Below, one piece after another: positions 1-7,988 of a stretch of 44,115 nt of DNA. A model generated the notes under the pieces. That model was not told where the DNA came from. It made no database searches and saw only the letters and a list, made by a program, of their open reading frames with translations. The stretch comes from Candidatus Saccharimonadota bacterium (GTDB lineage Bacteria > Patescibacteriota > Saccharimonadia > Saccharimonadales > Saccharimonadaceae). The first letter of the stretch is position 1. Every line of letters begins with the position of its first letter. The position numbers and the translations under genes were made by a program. The stretch lies in NCBI GenBank assembly GCA_017404515.1, contig JAFRCG010000007.1, positions 1 to 44,115 on the forward strand. Direction: 5' to 3'.

Positions 1-121
1 TACCTGCGGTCTCTTTCATTTCTTCAGTACCTTCATCGTGATTCTTCAAATCTATGAAGTTACGAATGATAAGCCCAAAAGCAATGATAGAGATAAACAT
101 AATACCGTAGTAAACTAACAT
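1..121 (-). CDS. hppA: Membrane-bound pyrophosphatase, N-terminal fragment (runs off the window)
   Basis: Only the first 40 residues are inside the window. They read one hydrophobic segment (LVYYGIMFISIIAFGLII) followed by a polar stretch with DEGTEEMKETAG. Membrane pyrophosphatases, which couple pyrophosphate hydrolysis to Na+ or H+ export, have a helix followed by a G-T-x-x-M-x-x-I/T-A motif at this place. The start at 121 is supported by a strong AAGGAGG about 10 nt upstream. A promoter fits further upstream on this strand: TTGCTT (218-223), 17 bp, TATAAT (195-200). This gene therefore has a leader of about 70 nt, unlike many others here. The identification rests on a short N-terminus, so another membrane protein remains possible. 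Confidence 0.5.
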   Translation of the reverse strand, partial: MLVYYGIMFISIIAFGLIIRNFIDLKNHDEGTEEMKETAG

Positions 122-289
122 ATGGCTTCTACCTCCTTTTTAAAGAACTTGTTGCAAAACAAATAGTGCGCGCTCCTCAACGCCCACTGAGGTGATTATA
201 CCACTATCTCTGTTACAAAGCAATCATAAGAGTTTTATTAAATCATATTTCTGAAAAAAGACAATATATGGTATAATAAGTGGTATTGG

Positions 290-364
290 GCCCCGGTCGT
301 TCAACGGATAGGACATATCCCCTCTAAGGATACAATGCTGGTTCGATTCCAACCCGGGGTACCA
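290..364 (+). tRNA. tRNA-Arg(TCT)
   Basis: Cloverleaf: acceptor GCCCCGG with CCGGGGT, anticodon stem TATCC/GGATA, loop CCTCTAA giving anticodon TCT, T-loop TTCGATT, encoded CCA at the end. Odd points: the first acceptor pair is G1-U72, position 33 is C instead of the near-universal U, and the T-stem has one C-A mismatch. It could be a weak or decaying tRNA. Confidence 0.88.
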
Positions 365-370
365 AAATCT

Positions 371-456
371 GGAAGGGTGGCCGAGTGGTTGATGGCACTG
401 GTCTTGAAAACCAGAGATGGAAACATCCGCAGGTTCGAATCCTGTCCCTTCCGCCA
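371..456 (+). tRNA. tRNA-Ser(TGA)
   Basis: Class II tRNA with a long variable arm. Acceptor GGAAGGG pairs CCCTTCC, anticodon stem CTGGT/ACCAG encloses loop CTTGAAA (anticodon TGA), T-loop TTCGAAT, encoded CCA. Its last 16 nt plus 6 nt of flank are duplicated at 629-650. Confidence 0.95.
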
Positions 457-462
457 GGTTAT
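441..462 (+). repeat. Direct repeat copy 1: 3' end of tRNA-Ser plus flank
   Basis: 22 bp, starting CCTGTCCCTTCCGCCA, are identical to 629-650. The repeat covers the 3' half of the T-arm, the acceptor strand and CCA of tRNA-Ser plus six flanking bases. Such tRNA 3'-end duplications are typical of site-specific integration scars (attL/attR). No integrase lies between the copies, so this is a scar or a local duplication. Confidence 0.8.
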
Positions 463-467
463 ACTAA

Positions 468-579
468 GGAGCAAAGAAACGCGAAGCGTTTCTAGCAGAC
501 CGAAGAAAATAAAAATAGAGAGCTTGCTCTCATATTTTTATTGACTGAGGGATGCGTAGAGACGAAGTCTCTTTGCTCC
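468..579. repeat. Nested inverted-repeat element between the tRNA-Ser 3'-end copies
   Basis: An outer inverted repeat GGAGCAAAGA (468-477) / TCTTTGCTCC (570-579) encloses three hairpins: GAAACGC-GAA-GCGTTTC (476-492), GAGAG-CTTG-CTCTC flanked by A/T-rich arms that also pair (about 508-543), and AGAGAC-GAA-GTCTCT (558-572). The whole can fold as a multi-arm junction. Two of the loops are GAA triloops. It could be a small palindromic repeat element or a structured RNA. No open reading frame of note is present between 463 and 739. Confidence 0.6.
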
Positions 580-628
580 GCTTTTAAACTGGGGTCTCTA
601 AGGCTACAGGTTTATCGCTTGCGACTTT

Positions 629-650
629 CCTGTCCCTTCCGCCAGGTTAT
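629..650 (+). repeat. Direct repeat copy 2: tRNA-Ser 3' end remnant
   Basis: Perfect 22-bp copy of 441-462, 188 bp downstream and not part of a second complete tRNA. It marks the right edge of the inserted or duplicated segment. Confidence 0.8.
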
Positions 651-739
651 TAGTGGTTGTGATTGTAAATCCAATCCGGGTGATATAAAATGATGCTAAG
701 GTAACACTAGCACATTTATTTTTTAGGAGGTGACTATGA

Positions 740-1885
740 ATGGATATTAGGATTATCGGCTCAACGCAACCCGGCAATGAATTACCAGTTGAAGAAGCAA
801 AACTTTTTTCTGGGCATTCAGCAGGAATCTGCTACATGAAAGATGATTTCGATAAGATTTTGGCTGAACCGGAAGAAAAGACACTGACAAGATTCAATGG
901 AACGGCCGGCTCTGGACACCATAGTGTATCCGGGCATGTCAGCTACAACCTGTTGATTTCTGGAATTCCAAAGATTATCGCAATGATTTTGAACAACGAA
1001 AAAGATTATAATACTTCGGAGAAGTCGGCGCGATACACAAAGATGGAAACCAGCGGGGCAGAGAAAGAACTGTACGAAAAATGGATTGAAAAATTCGAGA
1101 AGCTGATTCATGAAAGATATTCACAGCTGGACGACACAGTAACACGGAAACTTGCGCAGGAGAATGCGCGGTATTTTATCTCAGTTTTCACACCATCAAC
1201 GACGATGGAATACACGGTTGATTTTCGTCAGGGAAATTATCTGATCGGCTTCTTGGAATCACCGAATTTGGCAGAAAGAATGCCGGAGGATTTTTATCAG
1301 AAGCTGAAGCCGTGGCTTGATGAAACTGCAAAGGCTTTGCGGTCCGTTCTTAACTGCGAAGAAATTCGAGACAACAAGGGCCGGGAACTTTCCCTCTTTG
1401 CAACGCGGAAACGCTCGGAATATTTTGGAGAAGTTTATTCTACGAATTATTATGGGAGTTTTGCGCAGGTGGCGCAGGCACATCGACATCGTTCACTTAA
1501 CTACGAGATCACTATACCGACAAACAAGAAATTCTTTGTGCCAGCACTGATTAGAAAGGGCGACGAAGTCAAAAAAGAGTATCTTGATGATATGGCACTA
1601 GTGGCGGAGAATTATCCGCAGGGTATGATGGTTATGATCAACGAGAGGGGGATACCGGAAAACTTTATTCTGAAGTGTCACGAGAGACTTTGCGGAGCGG
1701 CGCAATGGGAAATCTGCATGCAGACAAGAAGGACGCTTGAAAAATACTGGAAAGAGGCAAGTAACTATATCATAGCCAGCACAATGTTGGAACACTACGA
1801 GAAAACAAAGTGCCAGTTTGGATATTGCACTTGCAATCGACCTTGCCCGCTTGGGCAGTCTCAGGCGTTTACGCGTGAAGTATAA
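740..1885 (+). CDS. thyX: Flavin-dependent thymidylate synthase, long form
   Basis: ThyX makes dTMP from dUMP with FAD and methylene-tetrahydrofolate. At 381 residues it is longer than the usual 220-250 and looks like two ThyX-like halves. The first half has SGHHSVSGHVSYN (about residue 57) and ENARYFISVFTPSTTMEYTVDFR, matching the ThyX pattern before the active site. The second half has the signature-like FAQVAQAHRHRSLNYEI and RLCGAAQWEI, followed by a Cys-rich tail (C-x4-C-x-C-x3-C). Start 740 has AGGAGG nine nt upstream; an ATG four nt earlier stops after four codons. A terminator follows at 1898-1921, so it is monocistronic. The RHR motif deviates from canonical RHRxxSxNExSxRY, so activity is not certain. 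Confidence 0.72.
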   Translation: MDIRIIGSTQPGNELPVEEAKLFSGHSAGICYMKDDFDKILAEPEEKTLTRFNGTAGSGHHSVSGHVSYNLLISGIPKIIAMILNNEKDYNTSEKSARYTKMETSGAEKELYEKWIEKFEKLIHERYSQLDDTVTRKLAQENARYFISVFTPSTTMEYTVDFRQGNYLIGFLESPNLAERMPEDFYQKLKPWLDETAKALRSVLNCEEIRDNKGRELSLFATRKRSEYFGEVYSTNYYGSFAQVAQAHRHRSLNYEITIPTNKKFFVPALIRKGDEVKKEYLDDMALVAENYPQGMMVMINERGIPENFILKCHERLCGAAQWEICMQTRRTLEKYWKEASNYIIASTMLEHYEKTKCQFGYCTCNRPCPLGQSQAFTREV

Positions 1886-1897
1886 CCTCCAATAATT

Positions 1898-1921
1898 AAA
1901 GGGTCTCTTCCGAGACCCTTT
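1898..1921 (+). terminator. Rho-independent terminator after thyX
   Basis: Perfect 10-bp stem AAAGGGTCTC / GAGACCCTTT with a 4-nt loop, starting 12 nt after the thyX stop. It is nearly symmetrical and could work in both directions. Confidence 0.85.
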
Positions 1922-1997
1922 ATCAATGGATAAATAGCTACAAGCCTGCCTCTTACAGCATTTATCCTGTGAAAAAGCTGACCGAAGCACCCTACTA

Positions 1998-2026
1998 TTG
2001 ACTTTTTTAATTGTTTATGCTATAAT
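1998..2026 (+). promoter_or_regulatory. Sigma-70-type promoter for the gene at 2075
   Basis: TTGACT (1998-2003), 17-bp spacer, TATAAT (2021-2026). The gene starts about 48 nt downstream behind a GGGAGGTG ribosome site, so this is a normal leadered transcript. Confidence 0.75.
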
Positions 2027-2074
2027 AGAGGGATACAGATTCATTATGCCTTTTGGAAAAGGGAGGTGAGGCAA

Positions 2075-2455
2075 ATGGCAGAAATGACGAACATTAAGGC
2101 GAATAATATGGATGAAGAGAGTCCCGATATCTATGTGGATGACTCTGATTCCAAGGTCGAGAAGACAGAGATACGGGAAAAGATACGGTACTTGGCAAAG
2201 ACGATAAATAGCCAAGTCGAGCATCTTAGATACGACCCAATACTGAAAAGGTTGGGAAGGTATCAAATCAGGATGATGCCTAATGGGTTCTACCTAATCG
2301 GTACTGGACCGGAGACTATGTATGGATATACTATGCATAACGAGGCTGTACTCGATGCCATAGAACACAACTTACATGCGAATAGCGTATCGTCCATAGA
2401 AAAAGGAAGGGTCGTGATGGCGGTGAATGCGCTATCAATTGATCTACAGTCTTAA
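2075..2455 (+). CDS. Hypothetical protein, 126 aa
   Basis: I do not recognise a family. The N-terminal 45 residues are acidic and probably disordered; the rest reads as a small mixed alpha/beta domain (LGRYQIRMMPNGFYLIGTGPETMYGYTMHNEAVLDAIEHNL). ATG 2075 is preferred over 2066 because GGGAGGTG ends six nt before it. It has its own promoter (1998-2026) and terminator (2476-2507). Codon choice and the strong Shine-Dalgarno leader resemble thyX, the 25916 lipoprotein and the 31681 gene more than the leaderless genes, which could mean a shared foreign origin (inference). Confidence 0.7.
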   Translation: MAEMTNIKANNMDEESPDIYVDDSDSKVEKTEIREKIRYLAKTINSQVEHLRYDPILKRLGRYQIRMMPNGFYLIGTGPETMYGYTMHNEAVLDAIEHNLHANSVSSIEKGRVVMAVNALSIDLQS

Positions 2456-2475
2456 CCGCCACATACTCGTCAACC

Positions 2476-2507
2476 AAAAAAGCTCCGCTTTAAACGCGGG
2501 GCTTTTT
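2476..2507 (+). terminator. Rho-independent terminator
   Basis: Stem AAAAAGCTCCGC / GCGGGGCTTTTT around a loop of TTTAAAC, followed by T/A-rich DNA; 20 nt after the stop at 2455. Confidence 0.85.
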
Positions 2508-2542
2508 AACGCTCTCTATAAGATGTATTATATAATATAGAT

Positions 2543-2920
2543 ATGAACAAGAAACTCCAAAATATATTCAAAAAAGACGGCAAAATTTGTTACTGGGTAT
2601 GGTTTTTGATTCCATTTGCCCTCTCCCAACTAATAATGATGAATCTTCCGGTTTTTGCTAGGTGGTGGCAAAATATTTTCTTTATCGCCATTCTCCCGAT
2701 GTGGATTATGGCTGGACTAATTATTTGGATTACTCAGACCTACGATATAGTTACTGAAAATAAAAAATGGTGGATTATGCTCGTTTTTATTGTGGGTTTT
2801 AGTGTCTGCTTGTTTGATGGTGCCATTGGGCTATTTATCACTATGGGTGGCATCAGTACCATACTTGGATTTGTGGCTATGTTGATTGCCTGGATTATTT
2901 CCAAATCCAAAAAAAACTAA
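2543..2920 (+). CDS. Small integral membrane protein, 125 aa
   Basis: Four predicted membrane helices: about residues 17-36, 43-64, 77-94 and 97-118, with a Lys-rich N-terminus and a SKSKKN tail. No recognised family. TATAAT (2531-2536) lies exactly six nt before the ATG, so the transcript is predicted to begin at or next to the start codon with no ribosome-binding site. It is followed by a convergent operon ending at 2935. Confidence 0.65.
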   Translation: MNKKLQNIFKKDGKICYWVWFLIPFALSQLIMMNLPVFARWWQNIFFIAILPMWIMAGLIIWITQTYDIVTENKKWWIMLVFIVGFSVCLFDGAIGLFITMGGISTILGFVAMLIAWIISKSKKN

Positions 2921-2934
2921 GCAGAAAAGATAAT

Positions 2935-3579
2935 TTATTTTAGTGAAATGCCTGCTTTTGCTGCGGCTTTTTCTAGAAGCTTGTACAGGTTATCGCTTGT
3001 GGGTGCACAAGGTTTTTCGCTGAGCTTTGGAAAATACATTCCCACCTCGTCAATTGCTTCTTTGTACCTTTTGGTTAAACATTTGTTTCCGTTTTTGAAT
3101 TCCCAATCTTTGCCCTCTTTTTCAGTGTCAAAATCTGGGCTAATTGGTGTTTTGCTTTCTGTTCCTGCATTTGAGGCAACCAACACCACTTGGAATTCTA
3201 GTTTTTCGTTATCCCTAATTATTTTGTGAAAGTTGCCGGTATCGGAATGATAATCTATTTTGATGTCAGAAGCATCATTTTTGAACGGAGAATCTGGCTC
3301 ATCTTTTAGGACTATCGTGTCATCAATATTAATTTTGTATGGCCGAATGTGAAATCCAACAATAATGCGTTTGTCTGCGTTTTCGGGCTTTTTGGCTTCT
3401 TCACATTTTTCTTTCGAAAGCAAAGTTTTGATGAAAACTTTCCCATAGTATTGGCCTTTTGAACATACAGAAAAATCTCCATATCTAAAAAGGCTCTTAT
3501 CTATTTTTCCGCTATTAAACAGATCATTAATAATTCCCTCTAGTTCGAGTTTTTGTAGTTCGAGTTTTTGGTCGTCCAT
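2935..3579 (-). CDS. Hypothetical soluble protein, 214 aa
   Basis: Third gene of the operon 4951 to 2935, eight nt after the DUF4097-like gene, with AGGGAA before its ATG. The protein is charged and lacks a signal peptide or membrane segment. A Leu-rich N-terminal helix (LELQKLELEGIINDLFNSG) precedes a mixed domain, and the C-terminus is a helix rich in Ala/Lys. I do not recognise a family. Linkage to LiaF/LiaG-like proteins suggests an envelope-related role, but nothing in the sequence shows a function. Confidence 0.65.
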   Translation of the reverse strand: MDDQKLELQKLELEGIINDLFNSGKIDKSLFRYGDFSVCSKGQYYGKVFIKTLLSKEKCEEAKKPENADKRIIVGFHIRPYKINIDDTIVLKDEPDSPFKNDASDIKIDYHSDTGNFHKIIRDNEKLEFQVVLVASNAGTESKTPISPDFDTEKEGKDWEFKNGNKCLTKRYKEAIDEVGMYFPKLSEKPCAPTSDNLYKLLEKAAAKAGISLK

Positions 3580-3587
3580 ATTGTTCC

Positions 3588-4277
3588 CTATCTAGTATTG
3601 ATAATAATTTCACCAATGCCACCACTAATGTCAATACTGTGATTGCCATTACCAAGTGTGGCATTATTTTTGATTTTCTTGTCGTTGAATTCTATATCGC
3701 CAATGCCTTTGCTGACTCTGATAGTGTAGTCATCAGCTTTATTAGCTAAGCCAACACGGATGCTGCCAATACCACAGTCAAATTCCGCGTTGTTGACAGT
3801 GAGATTAGTAAAGGTTGCCTCGCCAATACCAAGTGACACATCTAGATGTTCGGCCTGGAGGCCATCTACTTTGATTTCCCCCATTCCACCGCTAATACCG
3901 GCCTTTTTGAAAACCATATCCTCTGGAACATAGATAGTGATTGTGCCGTGATGTTTCATATTAAATAAGTTAAAACCGCCTTTCTCCACCACTTCCATTT
4001 TGTTGCCATCCTGTTTTATTTCTGCTTCGTCTTCTTCTGCTTCCGCTAAGAATTTGTCACCATGCTTGATTTCTAGTTTGGAATGTGCCATAGCTACTAG
4101 GAGACATGGGCCGTCAGAATCATTACAGTTGTCTTCTAGATGAGTCTCGGCTTTGATAACTCCAGTGGCGGTCAAAACACCCAGCCCACCAAAGACGATA
4201 CCGGATAATATTCCCACTACAATGAGTGCAGCAAGCCCAAGCGCAAAATATTTGATAACTTTTTGAGAGGATGTCAT
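3588..4277 (-). CDS. DUF4097-family (LiaG-like) membrane-anchored beta-repeat protein
   Basis: One N-terminal membrane helix (about residues 11-37) is followed by an extracytoplasmic domain made of short beta repeats with recurring glycine motifs: SGGMGEIKVD, SLGIGEATF, DCGIGSIRV, SKGIGDIEF, SGGIGEIIIN. This spacing is typical of DUF4097 putative adhesins, called LiaG beside LiaF in Firmicutes. Its start overlaps the stop of the LiaF-like gene by four nt, so translation is coupled. A role in sensing or responding to envelope stress is inferred from the pairing. No LiaRS two-component system is in the window. Confidence 0.75.
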   Translation of the reverse strand: MTSSQKVIKYFALGLAALIVVGILSGIVFGGLGVLTATGVIKAETHLEDNCNDSDGPCLLVAMAHSKLEIKHGDKFLAEAEEDEAEIKQDGNKMEVVEKGGFNLFNMKHHGTITIYVPEDMVFKKAGISGGMGEIKVDGLQAEHLDVSLGIGEATFTNLTVNNAEFDCGIGSIRVGLANKADDYTIRVSKGIGDIEFNDKKIKNNATLGNGNHSIDISGGIGEIIINTR

Positions 4278-4951
4278 TTGATTTCAATACCTCCAAATAC
4301 ACTCATGCCGTTGACATAGATTGTGTGGCCTTTGCCGGCTTCTTTTTTCTTGTTGGAGACGCCGCCAAAGATAGAATTTGATTTGGTTTCTACAACGGCG
4401 TCTTCTGGAACTAGGATATCAATGCCGCCAAAAATAGCACTGGCATTGATCAGAACATCTTCTTTGATCTTAGCTTTTCTTAGATCTAATTTGATACCGC
4501 CAAAAACCGCATTCAGACTCTGGCCTTTGAATTCTTTGCCAGCCATATTAATATCTTGAGCGCCAAAGACGGCACCAATTTCATCGTCTTTATTAAACTT
4601 GTCGTTTAGTTTTTTAACTTGTTCATTGAATTTGTGTGAGAAAATGTTTTTGAAAATCATGATCAAGCCAATTAGAACAATAATAAGTGGCAAAATCAAT
4701 TTCCAAATTAAATCAAAACTGATTACATTTTGACAAGCAAGTAGCAAAACCACGCCCACGATAATGCCGATTAGGCTGCCAGTGCGTTCTTTTTCGGTGA
4801 TTAGGCTGATGGCGCACGGAATGATAATAAATAGCGTCCACCAACCGTCAAAGAATACATCAATATTAAATAATCCCAGTGCATTACCACCGAGGATTAC
4901 GCCCAGTGCAACCAACACTAGCCCCCATAAGATGCTTGAGATATTTTTCAT
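4274..4951 (-). CDS. LiaF-like membrane protein
   Basis: Four membrane helices in the first 105 residues, including SILWGLVLVALGVILGGNALG and a WWTLFIIIPCAISLI segment typical of the LiaI/LiaF transmembrane region. After a charged linker comes a beta-rich C-terminal domain with repeated FGG motifs (VFGGIKLDLR, IFGGIDILVP, IFGGVS, VFGGIEIK), as in the cell-wall-active antibiotic response domain. It is the first gene of a three-gene operon. TATAAT is followed immediately by AAGGAGT and the ATG only 12 nt later, so the Shine-Dalgarno-like sequence overlaps the likely transcription start and the leader is at most a few nt. Confidence 0.8.
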   Translation of the reverse strand: MKNISSILWGLVLVALGVILGGNALGLFNIDVFFDGWWTLFIIIPCAISLITEKERTGSLIGIIVGVVLLLACQNVISFDLIWKLILPLIIVLIGLIMIFKNIFSHKFNEQVKKLNDKFNKDDEIGAVFGAQDINMAGKEFKGQSLNAVFGGIKLDLRKAKIKEDVLINASAIFGGIDILVPEDAVVETKSNSIFGGVSNKKKEAGKGHTIYVNGMSVFGGIEIK

Positions 4952-5093
4952 GAAGAACTCCTTATTATATCTTGATTATAGCACCGGCTACAATGACTGT
5001 CTACTTAAAAAGCGGGCGGCAAAAGATGCCGCCCTTATGTATTATAGCATGTTTTCAAAAATAATTTTTTATGCTATAATTAGGCGTAATTGT

Positions 5094-5170
5094 GGTACCG
5101 TAGCTCAGATGGTTAGAGCGTGGGACTCATAAGCCCAAGGTCACTGGTTCGATCCCAGTCGGTACTACCA
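5094..5170 (+). tRNA. tRNA-Met(CAT) or CAT-anticodon isoacceptor
   Basis: Acceptor GGTACCG pairs CGGTACT (G1-U72), D-arm with GCTC/GAGC, anticodon loop CTCATAA, T-arm CTGG-TTCGATC-CCAG, encoded CCA. The sequence alone does not settle whether it is initiator, elongator or the lysidine-modified tRNA-Ile. It has a G-G-G/C-C-C run in the anticodon stem but shifted by one pair from the initiator pattern. Confidence 0.92.
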
Positions 5171-5200
5171 TTTTTTATGGTTTTTAGTTATAATAGAGAC

Positions 5201-5593
5201 ATGAAGAAAAAATTTGGATTCACTATTATTGAACTTGTAATTGTAATTGCGGTAGTATCTCTAGCACTAATTCTATTCTTTACGCAGAAAATTAATGTAG
5301 ATGCCATGACCAGAGATGAGCGCCGTAAAACTGCCATTAATGCTATGTACTATGGATTAGAAGAAGGATTTTATATAGAAAATGGTTACTACCCAGAGAC
5401 AATTTCCGAAAACAATCTAAAGGTGATTGATCCAAATTTGTTTACTGACCCAGATGGCGTAGTGCTAGGCGACACAGGGTGTAGCTACACTTACGAAGCA
5501 GCCAACTGCGAAGATGGTAAATGCAAAGAATACACCCTCAGAGCAATACTAGAAAAAGAAGATAATTACATCAAGAAAAACCGAAATAATTAA
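5201..5593 (+). CDS. Type IV pilin-like protein with prepilin N-terminus
   Basis: 130 residues. The short leader MKKKFG is followed by FTIIELVIVIAVVSLALILFF, a class III signal with the conserved Glu at +5 after the Gly-Phe cleavage site, then an alpha1-type helix and a small globular domain containing three closely spaced Cys in the C-terminal half. It is therefore a pilin or minor pilin processed by a prepilin peptidase and assembled by a type IV pilus machine; none of those partners is in this window. The start is 5201, six nt after TATAAT (5189-5194), a leaderless layout. Saccharibacteria generally use type IV pili for host attachment and twitching (established knowledge). Confidence 0.85.
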   Translation: MKKKFGFTIIELVIVIAVVSLALILFFTQKINVDAMTRDERRKTAINAMYYGLEEGFYIENGYYPETISENNLKVIDPNLFTDPDGVVLGDTGCSYTYEAANCEDGKCKEYTLRAILEKEDNYIKKNRNN

Positions 5594-6291
5594 TTAGTAG
5601 TTGGTTGTTCGGTACTGTTGCTAGCGGTGGTATTATTGGTACTAGGAATTGGTGCTGGCTCGATATCTTCGTCGTCGTATTCCCTGTCATCTTCTGGACG
5701 GCGATGGCGGCGCTTGGTCTTCTCTTTCTCGATGTGGACTAGGTGAGTAATAGCATCTAGCTCGTCTTTGGGAGTGTTGACATACTTGAAAGTATAGGTG
5801 GTTTCGTCGCCAACCGTAGCCATGCGGATAGTGCCAAGTTTAAAAACATAGTCTATGACATTATTCTGTTTGAAAGATACATCCTCAATAGAAAGAAGCT
5901 CGATGATGTTGACTGATTTAGAAAAAAGTGAATTGGCACAGTGGTGAATCAAGCGCTTATTAGTGACATAGAGCCGGTTGTTTTTGTAGACTTTGGTACC
6001 AACTAGAGCTGCAATGGTGATGATACCAAAAAGAATCAAAATAATTAGATAAAGGTATGACATAGCAAAACCATTAAGCGTGCCAGTGGCGCTTTTGGCT
6101 CCGCCAGTACTGAGAAAAACTAAAGCAATGAGTAGCGCCAAATATCCTACAGATGCAGCACCCCAGATAAAAATAAGGCCCAGCTTAGACCTCTGAATAG
6201 CTAGCTCGACATATTCATTTTCCTCTAGCTTAAGCTCAGGAAAATCTTTCTTACTACGAGCGTGATGAAGCTTGACTAATTCCTGTTTCAT
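5590..6291 (-). CDS. Membrane protein with bacterial PH domain
   Basis: 233 residues. A charged N-terminus precedes two membrane helices (about 37-60 and 78-101) and a bacterial pleckstrin-homology-like domain (NRLYVTNKRLIHHCANSLFSKSVNIIEL), ending in a disordered Arg/Asp/Thr/Asn-rich tail of about 50 residues. The domain matches the YdbS/bPH2 style, also seen at 17652-18140. The 3' end overlaps the pilin gene by four nt on the opposite strand. TATAAT lies 19 nt before the ATG, with AAGGGA between, so this gene has a short conventional leader. The function is unknown; such proteins are thought to act at the membrane. Confidence 0.7.
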   Translation of the reverse strand: MKQELVKLHHARSKKDFPELKLEENEYVELAIQRSKLGLIFIWGAASVGYLALLIALVFLSTGGAKSATGTLNGFAMSYLYLIILILFGIITIAALVGTKVYKNNRLYVTNKRLIHHCANSLFSKSVNIIELLSIEDVSFKQNNVIDYVFKLGTIRMATVGDETTYTFKYVNTPKDELDAITHLVHIEKEKTKRRHRRPEDDREYDDEDIEPAPIPSTNNTTASNSTEQPTTN

Positions 6292-6358
6292 AGGCTATTC
6301 CCTTTTATTTATTATATCACATATTGAGGAAAAAGTGTAGAGTTTTATTAATGAACGG

Positions 6359-7390
6359 TCATTTGTTCTTTTTGAGATGTGCGATGGCTTTGGGGGTAAT
6401 TCTGCGACCACGCGGTGTGCGCTCAATGAAACCAATTTGTAGCAAGTATGGCTCGTTATAATCCTCTATGGTAGTAGCCTCGTCTCCGGTAAGTGCAGCC
6501 AGAGTATTGAGGCCAACTGGGCGGTCTCCGTAATTTTCCTCCATCAGGCGAAGCAGATTGCGATCTGCTGGGTCTAGGCCAAGCTCATCAATCTCCATGA
6601 GGCTAAGCGCTTCGGTGGCGATTTTGCTATCAATAATACCATCGCCATTAACATCAGCAAAATCGCGGACGCGACGAACTAGGCGGTTGGCGATGCGGGG
6701 CGTGCGGCGAGAACGAGTAGCTAAAAGATTGACGGCATCAGGCTTAATTTGACTATCCAAAATGTTGGCAGTGCGGGAGATAATTTGCTCAATTTCTGAT
6801 TCTTTGTAATATTCTAGGCGGTGGAGCATGCCAAAGCGATCTCTAAGTGGCCCCGCCAAAGAGCCGGTACGCGTAGTAGCGCCAATCACGGTAAATCTAG
6901 GTAAATCTAGACGCATGGAATGAGCGGAAGGACCTTTGCCAATAGTAATATCTAACTTAAAATCCTCCATGGCGGAATATAGTACTTCTTCTACGGCACG
7001 ACGCAAGCGGTGGATTTCGTCGATAAACAGCACATCACCATCCTGAAGGTTGGTAAGAATACTAGCAAGATCTCCAGCGCGTTCAATGGCTGGGCCAGAA
7101 GTGATTTTGAGATTGGCGGACATTTCATGAGCGATAACATTAGCCATAGTAGTCTTGCCCAAACCTGGTGGGCCATATAATAATATATGATCTAGCGTGG
7201 AGCCAGGAGTGTCTTTTTCTCCGGACTCTTGGCGCTTTTTGACGGCGTCAATAGCAACTTTCAAATTGCTCTTCATGCGCTCTTGGCCGATATATTCGTC
7301 AAAAGTAAGTGGACGGAGTGATTTTTCTATCACCTCCTCTTGCGTGTCATCTTCACTAATGGTAGTGCTAACTATTCTTTCGATTCCCAT
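6359..7390 (-). CDS. ruvB: Holliday junction branch migration helicase RuvB
   Basis: 343 residues, standard length. The AAA+ core has Walker [10 protein letters not shown], Walker [12 protein letters not shown] and sensor 1 GATTRTG, then the lid and a C-terminal winged helix with [10 protein letters not shown]. RuvB hexamers drive branch migration on Holliday junctions with RuvA, before RuvC cleavage. ruvA is at 7989-8564 (same strand) and ruvC at 10448, so the genes are scattered within 5 kb, with rubrerythrin in between. TATAAT sits seven nt before the ATG, so the mRNA is probably leaderless and ruvB has its own promoter. Confidence 0.97.
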   Translation of the reverse strand: MGIERIVSTTISEDDTQEEVIEKSLRPLTFDEYIGQERMKSNLKVAIDAVKKRQESGEKDTPGSTLDHILLYGPPGLGKTTMANVIAHEMSANLKITSGPAIERAGDLASILTNLQDGDVLFIDEIHRLRRAVEEVLYSAMEDFKLDITIGKGPSAHSMRLDLPRFTVIGATTRTGSLAGPLRDRFGMLHRLEYYKESEIEQIISRTANILDSQIKPDAVNLLATRSRRTPRIANRLVRRVRDFADVNGDGIIDSKIATEALSLMEIDELGLDPADRNLLRLMEENYGDRPVGLNTLAALTGDEATTIEDYNEPYLLQIGFIERTPRGRRITPKAIAHLKKNK

Positions 7391-7442
7391 TTTTTATATT
7401 ATACCATCTAAGTGCGTGCTATAATGATAAAAAGGAGAAAAC

Positions 7443-7988
7443 ATGGTGCAAGAATTTAAAAAATCAAAGACTTACAAAAATTTGCAGACGGCTTTTGCAG
7501 GCGAAGCTCAAGCCCACATGAAATATTTATATTACGCAAGCAAGGCTAAAAAAGATGGTTTTGAACAGATTGGCGCAATTTTTGGAGAAACTGCCGACAA
7601 TGAAAAAGAGCACGCCAAAATCTGGTTCAAATATCTCCATGATGGAGCCGTGCCAGACACCAAAGAGAATCTAAAAGATGCTATAGCTGGCGAGGAGTAC
7701 GAGTGGACAGACATGTACAAAAAATTTGCCGAAGTAGCGCACGAAGAAGGATTTGAAGAAATCGCCCAGAAGTTTGAGGGTGTCGGCGCAATCGAAAAAG
7801 AGCATGAGGCACGCTATGCTAAATTACTAAAAAATGTGGAAGATGATATTGTCTTTAAGAGCGACAAAGTGACTGTTTGGAAATGCCGCAACTGTGGGCA
7901 TATTTATGTTGGAGAAGAAGCACCAGAAGTTTGTCCAGTTTGTTTACATCCGCAAGCATTCTTTGAAATACGTGCTGAAAATTACTAA
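7443..7988 (+). CDS. Rubrerythrin (peroxide-reducing di-iron protein)
   Basis: 181 residues. An N-terminal four-helix di-iron domain carries two E-x(n)-E-x-x-H motifs ([29 protein letters not shown]), followed by a C-terminal rubredoxin-like FeS4 domain with C-x-x-C ([10 protein letters not shown]) and C-x-x-C (CPVCLHPQ). Rubrerythrins reduce hydrogen peroxide in anaerobes and microaerophiles. The ATG follows AAGGAG by eight nt and lies 17 nt after a TATAAT box, so this one is leadered. It is divergent from ruvB and its 3' end abuts ruvA, which runs the other way. Confidence 0.95.
   Translation: MVQEFKKSKTYKNLQTAFAGEAQAHMKYLYYASKAKKDGFEQIGAIFGETADNEKEHAKIWFKYLHDGAVPDTKENLKDAIAGEEYEWTDMYKKFAEVAHEEGFEEIAQKFEGVGAIEKEHEARYAKLLKNVEDDIVFKSDKVTVWKCRNCGHIYVGEEAPEVCPVCLHPQAFFEIRAENY

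Noticed and set aside
818-1990. Minus-strand frames inside and after thyX
   Set aside because: They are shadows of a clear plus-strand gene and have no start signals or recognisable domains.
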